A DNA stretch of 64,000 nucleotides from Heligmosomoides polygyrus polygyrus (lineage: Eukaryota; Nematoda; Chromadorea; Rhabditida; Heligmosomidae), in the NCBI GenBank assembly GCA_947396885.1, contig OX377201.1, positions 28,187,923 through 28,251,922 of the forward strand. The letters are read 5' to 3'. The translations under genes were made by a program, and so were the position numbers. How positions within the stretch are numbered: position 1 is the first letter of the stretch; each line of letters opens with the position of its first letter. The notes under the pieces are model-generated. The model was given only the letters and a program-made list of their open reading frames with translations. It ran no database searches and was not told the origin of the DNA. Shown piece after piece: positions 56,420-64,000 of this stretch.

Positions 56420-57640
56420 TTTTCATTCGTCTATTATTAAGTGAAAAAGTCAACTTGCATTGCGCATTAATGCCACTTTTCAGAATTTTTCGCTCTACCT
56501 GAATACATAATTTGTGTTTCAAGGTTGTTTTAAATTTCGTTCTTGAAAGGCCTATTGAATAATGTGGAAGGAGCAATTCCGAACGATATTTTATATCAAC
56601 GTTACATTGCGAAAGGCCGCAGTCGAGGCAAGGTGACAAGTCGATCGAGTGTGGGGCCTAATATTGTTAGAGAAAGCACTGTGCGCCACTGATTCAGTAA
56701 ATTTCCGACCGAAGATTTCAACCTCGAAGATGACCCTCGTCGCGGTCGACCTAGGGCAATCCTGGACGACGAGTTGAAGGAATTGGTTAAAGATGAACCA
56801 TCCCAAACAGTTCACGGGATCGCGGAAGAGCTAGACGTCAGTAAGACTGCTGTTGCGGTTGCTTTGATACACCTCGGGTAGGTGAAAAAGATCGAAAAGT
56901 GGGTGCCCCACGAGTTGAGTGAGCGGCAAGAATTGTCATCTTTCGAGATTTGTTCTTCTCTACTTTTACGCAACAAAACTGGCCCGGATTTGGATCGAAC
57001 CATCACTTGCGATGAAAAGTGGATTCTGTGTGATAAAAGGAAACGCTCCGGACGGTGTGGTTGGAGGCCAACGAACTCCCTAGTCATTGTCCAAAGGTGA
57101 ACCTCCACCAAAAAAAGGTAAGGGCCACTTTGTGGTGGTCGGCGGCTGGTATGATCCATTAAAACATTTTGCCACCAGGCCAAACGATCACAGCAGAGTC
57201 CTACTGTAAGGAATGCACCGAAAATTGCGTCAACTTCAGCCAGCATTGGTCAACAGAAGAGGTTTTCCGATTCTTTTGCACGATAACGCCCGCCCACACG
57301 TCTCACAAGTCACTATTCGAAGACTGAACGATTCAAGGGCTGAAGTTCTGCCTTACCCGCCATATTCTTCAGACTTCTCGCCAACCGAATACCACCTTTT
57401 CAAACACTTTAAGAACTTCCTCGCTGGTGAAACCTTCACCAATCAGGACCAAGCCAAAACAGCCTTCACGGATTTTGTCGAATCTCGACCACCTAATTCT
57501 TTCGCTGGTGGAGTAAGTCGACAGATATCCCGTCGGCAAAAGTGTGCTGATTCGAACGACGCTTATTTCGACTAAATCCGATAAGATTTGAGAAAGTTAT
57601 GGTTGTTGAATGTGAAGCACTCAAAACTTTGAAGACAACC
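56420..57640 (+). mobile_element. mariner element, family B copy 2, with broken transposase
   Basis: Related to 53672-54973. The right end is ...GAAGACAACC then TA at 57641; the left end could not be placed. Readable pieces are RRGRPRAILDDELKELVKDE, VHGIAEELDVSKTAV, KIEKWVPHELSERQELSSFE, TITCDEKWILCDK, LLHDNARPHVSQV, YPPYSSDFSPTEYHLFKHFK, and a C-terminal SRQISRRQKCADSNDAYFD with a stop near 57575. Several frameshifts and stops are present. Confidence 0.8.
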
Positions 57641-57725
57641 TAATAGTATGAGGCCCATACAGCTCATTGTCAGCCATGTTAGGAGTGACCACATCCTGGA
57701 GTTTCCCTTGCCTTGCTTTGTATTA

Positions 57726-58962
57726 GGTTGTAACGAAATAAATGGCACTGAACCACTGTAAATTTAAACAATTAATATCTCGGCTTTTAGGCAAGTTTGT
57801 TAATCGAAATAAAAACCTTCTGATTCTACACATCTTTGCCAACGTGACACAAGCTTTTTTATCCCAGTAGCGTAAAAATCAGAAGTTCTGGAATTGACGA
57901 AATCTTCGAAGGCACTTTCGGCATCCTGTTGGTATTTGAATATTTCCCCTACCAAGAAGTCGCCAAGATGCTTGAAGAAATGGTAGTCTGTTGGGGAGAG
58001 GTCGGGAGAAAACGGAGGATGTGGTAGAGTTTCAATGCTCAGCTCATTCAATTTCAGCAACGTCATTTTGCTACATGGGGGCGAGCATTGTCGTGCAGAA
58101 GGAGAACTCGCCTTCGGTTTACCAAGGCCGGCCGGATATCCTTTAACTTTTTCATCATTTCTTCAATTTCAATGCAGCACTTCTCTGCCGTGATGAATTC
58201 ACCGGGAGGGAGGAAGCTGTGGTGAATAATTCCCAGCGAACACCACCATACTTTCTTTGGTGCAATTCCGGCTTCGCAAAAACCTTGGGGCTCTCATCGC
58301 TGTCCACCCACTGTGCCGATCGTCGCCTGTTGTCGTACATTATCCATTTCTCGTCACAGGTTACGATGCGATCAAGGAATGGGTCCGTTTCGTTCCGTAG
58401 AAGCAGTGCGGACGAGATCTCATATCGTCGGTTTCTTTGCTCCTCAGACAGCTCGTGAGGCACCCATCTTTCCAGCTTTTTGGTCTTTCCAATTTCCTTC
58501 AGATGCCGGGCAGCTGTGTTGTGACTGACGCCAAGAACCTTCGCTATCTCCCTGTTACCTTTGTGTGGATCCTCCTCTACCACATCACTCAGCTTGTACT
58601 CATCAACATCACTATGCCCCACGACCTCCATGTTCTTCCAAGCTCTCATCTCCATTCCGGAACTTCTGATACCAACGATACGCCGTCCAAATTGTGTAAC
58701 ATCCTTGAACGAATGCGGCGTTGATCTTCTCGTCCGCCTCCTTAGCTGCATACCTGCCTCGGATTACCCTTTTGTCCATCTGCAAAAAAAGTCAATAAAA
58801 CTCTGAAGTTTTCCCACTTTTACATAGGAAATTGGTACTCACCGGTAGAGCAAAGTTTGCGCTTCTAAGTGATATGTCACATGTTACGGTTTGTTCTTGA
58901 TCAAATGCGTAAAGACGCGCCAAAAAATGGCGCGAGCCAGTGCCATTTAATTCGTTACAACC
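57726..58962 (-). mobile_element. mariner element, family A copy 2
   Basis: TA on both sides (57724-57725, 58963-58964). The terminal repeats begin GGTTGTAACGAAATAAATGG at 57726 and (complement) GGTTGTAACGAATTAAATGG at 58962. 1237 bp, the better preserved of the two family A copies. Confidence 0.9.
57797..58783 (-). pseudogene. mariner transposase (family A copy 2), frameshifted
   Basis: The N-terminal half begins MDKRVIRGR near 58783. After a frame change it reads FGRRIVGIRSSGMEMRAWKN, then DVVEEDPHKGNREIAKVLGV and SHNTAARHLKEIGKTKKLER. The catalytic IVTCDEKWIMYDN and WVDSDESPKVFAKPELHQRK follow. A frame change occurs between about 58150 and 58060. The C-terminal LPHPPFSPDLSPTDYHFFKH to SRWQRCVESEGFYFD is intact. 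The block with the second catalytic Asp is readable around 58090 in a shifted frame. Only a few lesions separate it from an open frame. Confidence 0.82.
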
Positions 58963-58964
58963 TA

Positions 58965-60069
58965 TTACTTCAAGCGTTACCCAATAATTACAATGAGATT
59001 TCACCCCTCAACTATAGTTGCACAAGGAATCAATTCTAATAACTCGCATTAGCCAAACAGCTTCACATTTCATCGCCTCTCACTGGTCAAACCCCCGATC
59101 ACAACTGTGCATGACGTGCCAAAACCCTCTACATATTCCTCTTTTTTGGGAACTTTAAACTAGTTATTGGGCTTGGTTGTGCAGTCACAAGAACAACAAC
59201 TCGTGTCTGCACTACGAATCGAGATCCTTGGTTCGCTTTTCTTTCCTAGGCCAACCAGGGTCTAACCCGGCGTCCGTGCAACTTGCCTCCGTGAAGTTTC
59301 CTTGCCATTGAAGTTTTTCTCCTCCACCTCCCCGATGGATGGCTGGGAGACCCGGTAGCTGTCATATTTCAACATACGTTTTCTCATCTGGAGCCCCAGA
59401 AGCGGGGAGAGTTCTGGACGCGCATTGACTGGTTGACCCGGAATCTTCCATCCTGCCCTGACCGATGAATTGATGCCAAATTGGTCTAGAGGATCAAACA
59501 TTGACTTGCTCCTCGGGTCTTAATTGCTTTGGAGGGTTTTGTCTTCGAGATTCATATTATGCTCTAGGGTTCAAAATAACCATCCCGTTGTTGCTTAGTT
59601 CTGAAGACGCCTGCTCGCTGCTCTGCCTTGGCCTTTGTAGTGTTAAAAACGGCGAGGTTCCTCAACATCTTGGAGAATTTCACTCGCCCAACTCTACATA
59701 CAAAGGTGTGAATGAGTCGCTGCTGGTGATACTTTTATAGCCAGCTTCCCTTATATAAAGAAGCCACACCAATCCTGACCAAGCGGTGTAACGATAGGTG
59801 GGTGAATGACCGACCGTTGAGGGTGACCTCACCTCCGCATGCGAAAAACTGGATAATAGCCCTGGTCTACTCACGGTTATGCGCTAGTTCCGTAGGTGTC
59901 CGCATAATCGATGGCAATCAACCACATCTATGAAGTACCTAGTTTGGATAACTCCTACGTGTTCACACCCATTTCCAGATTTCGTTGCCGCGCTATTTTC
60001 ACACCCATCAACCACACGAACAGTCTTCAAACAGTTCATTGCTACATGAGCGAAGCAAACAACATCACA
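58965..60069. other. Spacer, repeat debris, no gene
   Basis: Short frames only. CCTAGGCCAACCAGGG near 59248 is the complement of a motif at 16376, and the surrounding 80 bp are loosely similar, so a second short interspersed repeat family may exist. No exon is recognised. Confidence 0.35.
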
Positions 60070-60075
60070 TTTAAT
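60070..60075 (-). terminator. Likely polyadenylation signal (ATTAAA)
   Basis: ATTAAA on the minus strand about 70 bp after the stop codon of the SXP/RAL-2 gene. This is a common variant of AATAAA in nematodes. Confidence 0.45.
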
Positions 60076-60144
60076 AGTTATAGTAAGTTATGTACAAAAA
60101 CAAAATACACACGATGTCCACTACTTAACAAACAATTCACAGGC

Positions 60145-62941
60145 TTAGAGTGGCTTTGGGAACATGTGTTTGGCCCTGAAGATGTCGAACAGCTCCTCTT
60201 GTATCTTATCATCGAGGCCGTTGATGATCTCGTGTTTCTCCTTCTCCAACTTGCTCAGTTTATCGTACGCCTTCTTAGCATCTGGCGAAAGCTTGTCAAC
60301 CTGCAAAGGCTATTTCCACTCCTGTGGCAGAAACCCAGCAGTTAAGCGCTACTTACCATGGTAGCAATGCTCTTGCGGTGCTCCTCCATCTTCTTGTGGA
60401 ACTCGTTGAACTCCTTCAACAGATCGCCCTTTAGCACCTGAAAAGGGTCTCTTTCATGCAGCGCATTCCCCGGCTCTCCTCAGTCCCGTCAAGAGGTAAT
60501 CGCCCACCTTCTGCGCAAGCTCGTTGATCTTCTCCGGCTTGTCGTCAAACGGAATCGATTTGTCCTTAAAGATGGCCTGGAACTGCTCCTGAATGTCCTT
60601 GGGGGCCTTCTTCAGGAACGGTGGCAATGGCGGTCCCTTGTGCAGTTTCCTACGAACATCCTTGGGTAGAGAATCCATCTGGAATGAGGATTGATTGCGG
60701 TGTATTCGCAGCAAATTTCAAACTCTGTGAAACTCACCACTTCTCTGGTCAGACCATGTTGTTCGTAGCACTTCTCGCCCTCTTTGTAGTCCTTCCAGAT
60801 CTCCTTTATCTTCGCCTGAGCGTCCTCGGGCAGGTCCTCAGTGAACGGCGGGAGCCCGCATGGTGGTGGTCCTGGTGGTCCGAACTGAAATGGCACTATA
60901 AGCTAACCGTCTCTTCATCAACCATCGTTCCAAAAACACAAGGCTAATGACCAGTGACAAGTTAACCTCACGTTCCCATTACTCCATGGATATACCGTTT
61001 CCAGGTATGACAGTGAAGGCATTTCAAAGGCAGAGAACTAAAGGATTTGTGTGAAAATACCCAAGTGAAGCAGCTGGCGAAGATTTATATTGCCTTGGAA
61101 TGGTGGTACTCACAGCACGCTTCATATTACGCAGGTTAACCTTTTTGGGAGTTTCTGTCGTTTATTTTCATTAGCTTGATTTGATTTTTAGAAAGATCTG
61201 TGTTTCCAGGTGTGAAAATGAAGGCACTCCAAAGGCGGAGAGCTGTTTTTGTTCTTATATGTTTCTTCCATTACTGGAATCTGTTTGATACTTACTTACC
61301 AATGTGTTTAGGAAAGTTTTTGCGCGCCTTGAGCGTAATAAATAAATAAACTACAAAGTACGAAATTGTCGCAGCATTCTGGAATTCAGATTCGTTGGGA
61401 GAGCTCGGACAGTAAAATTTTCAATTTTTTAGGGTTGCATTCCAAACACATCTGTCGCTCATCATACCTCTTCACCACTCAAAAAAGAACTTGGATCACG
61501 GCACACGGTGGAAGGTGAAATAGGTCAAATGAGGACCCCATAGAATGGGTTCTGAAGCATCTCTTCACACCTTGTCTGATGTGCTGTGGCTCCAAACAGA
61601 ACGTGGCCTATTGTCGGCCTGGCTTCGCAGCATCGCTGCCCGCTCGTTACTACTCAACATCTTCCCAGCGAAAGGATGTTTTTCTGGCTTAACTAGTAAC
61701 TGCGTGGCGAGCATTTCCCTTCTCACTCCTCCTCCTTTTGTTCTGCTCCACATAGCCAGGACCACTGTGGTGGAGTATGCTCCGCTTCTCACAACGACTT
61801 ATATAACAGCAGCGCGGTAGGCAGCAAGCGCAAGTTCCCGCTTGGGCAAGAAATCCGTTTTTGGGCTTATTTCGCTTAAAGAGCAGTCAAGCCCTCCACT
61901 AAACCTTGCATCCCACGCCGATTCGGATAATTCAAATCCGTTATTTTTGCAAACCCGAAGGAAAGCTTTATGCAAATAATGGCAGTTTTGGAAAGTTCCG
62001 CTCTTAGGGTGATTCAGATAAGACTAGCTCTAATAACATGGATTTTCTTATGATACAAGTAGCTGATTTAGCTTGACTTTCGCATCGGATATCCGAATCG
62101 GAAAGGACATCAGATTTCAGGTCAAAATCATCCGAAAACTTGATCTGGTGAGAATCACATCAATCACCCTAAGATCTGGACTTTTGAACAATCCTATTGC
62201 CTGCAAAATCCATTTGACCAGTTTTGAAAAAATGACGGACTGTCCCTACTCTACAAGCTTAGGTACTTCCAGGCTGGCTGCACGTGCAGGCCGTTCCAAG
62301 CGACATTGACCCCTTAAATGGAGTTCAGATGCACGGCGCACTCCGTGGAAACTGCAAGCGAGTTTCCGCTTAAAACGAGAAGGAAGAAGCAGATTGAAGC
62401 GGTGCAAGAGGTTTCACGATTTCGAGATTTTAATCCTTACGCTTAGCTCTCATCCGCACTTTAGGCTTCTTCCCTTTCTTGAAAATCTACTAGAGGAACG
62501 ACAAATCAGGCTTGTACTTGAAATCAGAAGCAAAGACAACCCTTCCGATTCTTCACGATGCTAGGATATATCGGCCACTAAAGTCCATTTAAGAGCATCA
62601 GCAACTGCTAACTTTATGCGATGGTTAGTGAAGAACCCACGTTAGTTACGCTAAGAATTCAGAAGATATTGCAGTTCCAGGCTGAGGACCACGACCTCCC
62701 TTACACCCCAGCCTGAACTCACTTGAGAACCCGGTAGCCTTTTGAGAGATTTGCATTTCGATATCAGAGAGAGGCAATTACCCCAGATACCCCAGAATGG
62801 TACCACAAATCAGGATCGCATTCAAATGAGCCTCCTTAAAAGAAATCAAGTGAAGGCACTCACGAATCCTCCTCGGTGGAACGGGCCCGCGTAGACGGCC
62901 ACGAAGCCGACCGCCAGCAGTAACAGTGCAGTTCGAGACAT
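60145..62941 (-). CDS. SXP/RAL-2 (DUF148) family secreted protein
   Basis: Five phase-0 exons on the minus strand: 62864-62941, 60738-60884, 60508-60678, 60357-60437 and 60145-60300, giving 210 aa. All donors are GTGAGT, GTGGGC or GTAAGT and all acceptors end YAG. Residues 1-18 (MSRTALLLLAVGFVAVYAG) are a signal peptide. A short Gly/Pro linker (FGPPGPPPCGLPPF) follows, then the helical DUF148 domain: LPEDAQAKIKEIWKDYKEGE, KAPKDIQEQFQAIFKDKSI, KEFNEFHKKMEEHRKSIATM, VDKLSPDAKKAYDKLSKLEK. It ends HMFPKPL. Two Cys residues may pair. Family members are nematode-only secreted or surface antigens of unclear function. Intron 1 is about 2 kb, the others 62-80 bp. The frame through intron 3 that ends GLRRAGECAA is an unspliced alternative and less likely. 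Confidence 0.92.
61905..62330. repeat. hAT-like debris inside SXP intron 1
   Basis: ATTCGGATAATTC, GGATATCCGAATCGGAAAGG and AATCATCCGAAAAC resemble the subterminal motif clusters of the hAT element at 49151-52772. The likely origin is a degraded non-autonomous relative. Ends and target duplication were not found. Confidence 0.35.
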
Positions 62942-62978
62942 TTGTCGTTGCCGATGCGAAGGGACGGCGCGACCGGCC

Positions 62979-62984
62979 TTTATA
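62979..62984 (-). promoter_or_regulatory. TATA box of the SXP/RAL-2 gene
   Basis: TATAAA on the minus strand, in CCTATAAAGG, 38-43 bp upstream of the ATG at 62941. The surrounding 200 bp are GC-rich. This leaves room for only a very short 5' UTR. Confidence 0.6.
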
Positions 62985-63436
62985 GGACAGCCGGGAGGCG
63001 GGTCGGCAGACGGGACGGCGGCGGCCGCTGCGGCGGTCAGAGCTGGTGATGGTCGTTTTTTCGGCAAACATTCTCGCGCACGACACTCTGATGCTGATGT
63101 TTGTGTTTGCGTGCGTCGGGTACTCCATGCAGAACGCCTAAAAACAGCCTGGAACGCCGAGCTGCAGTCCTGAATCCGAGACCTGCATCGACGACGTCCA
63201 CCTTCTCGCTCGACAACAACGTCTAGTTGACGGCGTCTGAAAAAGACAAAACCGGACCTGTTAGACGTCCGAACTGTCTTCACGCTTCGGTTGAGCATAA
63301 CTGCGATTCTACGGCCCAATACGATAGAAACGATTCGGCGAATTACTAATGAAGAATGAAGGATCAAGCATGGATTCAACAACCCCTATTTGGGGTGCCC
63401 TGACACAGGCGGATACTCACCACTATACTAATTTTT

Positions 63437-63722
63437 GGGGGCATGTAGCGCAATTGGAGGTGGTGTCGGCCGTGCAACCGATACAAGATTCCTGGTTCGG
63501 ATTTTCGGCTTGGTCCAACCAAGCCTTCACTCCCTCCGGGATCGGTGCAATGGTACCAGGCTTGTCTGGAAGGGATAAAGTGCCGACCAGTTCGTCGGGT
63601 GGCGCCCGCGAGCCATCGTATGTCCAAATACGCATTCAAATCACCTCCATGACATCCGTAGAAGTAGAACGCGTGGAGCATCCTAAAAGCGATTGAGCGA
63701 CGCCGTCCCTTATCCTTTATTT
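63437..63722 (+). mobile_element. tRNA-like SINE, most complete copy
   Basis: Head GGGCATGTAGCGCAATTGG (A box TAGCGCAATTGG); B-box-like CCTGGTTCGGATTTTC; body with CTCCGGGATCGGTGCAATGG, TACCAGGCTTGTCTGG and CAAATACGCATTCAAAT; a 3' block GAACGCGTGGAGCAT, then GCGACGCCGTCCCTTATCC. About 285 bp, the same layout as the other copies. Frames on either strand here are shadows. Confidence 0.7.
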
Positions 63723-64000
63723 AAGATGCACCACGCATTCTGCTTCTTCAGGTTATAAACTACGCATTCTGCTTCGTGGAGGTCGGTTGAATATTTCGCC
63801 AATACAACGAATTACGGTGGCAGGCCAGTTTACAATTTAGTGCTTTTGCAATTCAGCTTCCCAAACAAATCTGGTAGCAATTCGGCGACTCCAGAATTAC
63901 AGAGGGCTTTGTTGGCCTGGGAGTGAACTGCTGACAAGTCTTGCCAATTTAGCGAGACTGGACGGTTACGATGCCAAACCAAGAGGGACGCGAAGCAAGA

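Noticed and set aside
60454..60507. SXP exon 3 read on to a stop, ending GLRRAGECAA
   Set aside because: A donor at AAG|GTGGGC and two downstream exons complete the family's C-terminus in frame, so this is intron sequence.
62846..63382. Minus-strand 178-codon frame upstream of and over SXP exon 1
   Set aside because: Only its last part (MSRTALLLLAVGFVAVYAGPFH...) is coding, as exon 1. The rest overlaps the TATA box and promoter and is Arg/Ser-rich by GC bias.
63376..63696. Protein-coding frames on both strands near the right end
   Set aside because: They coincide with a SINE copy, and the same translations appear from the other SINE copies.

Overview
The window looks like nuclear DNA of a parasitic nematode, most likely a strongylid such as a hookworm (inference). 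The signs are GT-AG split genes with many small exons and long repeat-filled introns, an SXP/RAL-2 (DUF148) secreted-protein gene of a nematode-restricted family, and dense RTE, CR1-like, mariner and hAT elements. No bacterial-type operon, tRNA, rRNA or CRISPR array was seen. The 200 N at 46004-46203 mark a scaffold gap.

Layout. 1-5300: repeat debris, including an RTE 3' tail at the first base and a small MITE at 612-771, plus a few weak exon-like readings. 5344-25603, plus strand: exons of a protein I do not recognise. Its last exons encode a membrane helix and a short basic tail. The introns carry a 32-bp-TIR foldback (7049-7241), tRNA-like SINEs, two mariners, a near-complete RTE retrotransposon with a perfect 16-bp target duplication (16850-19990), a hAT MITE (21740-21940) and a 1.68-kb non-autonomous hAT element with a perfect 8-bp target duplication (22483-24159). 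24.86-29.16 kb: the 3' end of that gene has a decayed second copy, with a mariner relic, a MITE, an RTE scrap and a 60-bp-stem foldback nearby. 30.9-34.5 kb: an RTE fragment, a SINE and foldbacks.

34552-53113 is a very large inverted repeat. Two arms of about 6.9 kb are nearly identical, and each contains a hAT element with transposase remains and the 3' part of a CR1-like LINE. The rest of that LINE (ORF1 and endonuclease) and the scaffold gap lie between the arms. The right outer breakpoint abuts a perfect 26-bp-stem hairpin. 53.6-59 kb: three mariner copies and LINE scraps. 60145-62941, minus strand: a five-exon SXP/RAL-2 gene (210 aa, signal peptide) with a TATA box. The window closes with another SINE copy.

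How it fits together: only two host genes can be read with any confidence, the unknown membrane-protein gene and the SXP/RAL-2 gene. Nearly everything else that could be classified is mobile DNA, much of it dateable by target duplications and nesting. The most unusual objects are the large palindrome, the tRNA-like SINE family and the partial duplication of the membrane-protein gene.
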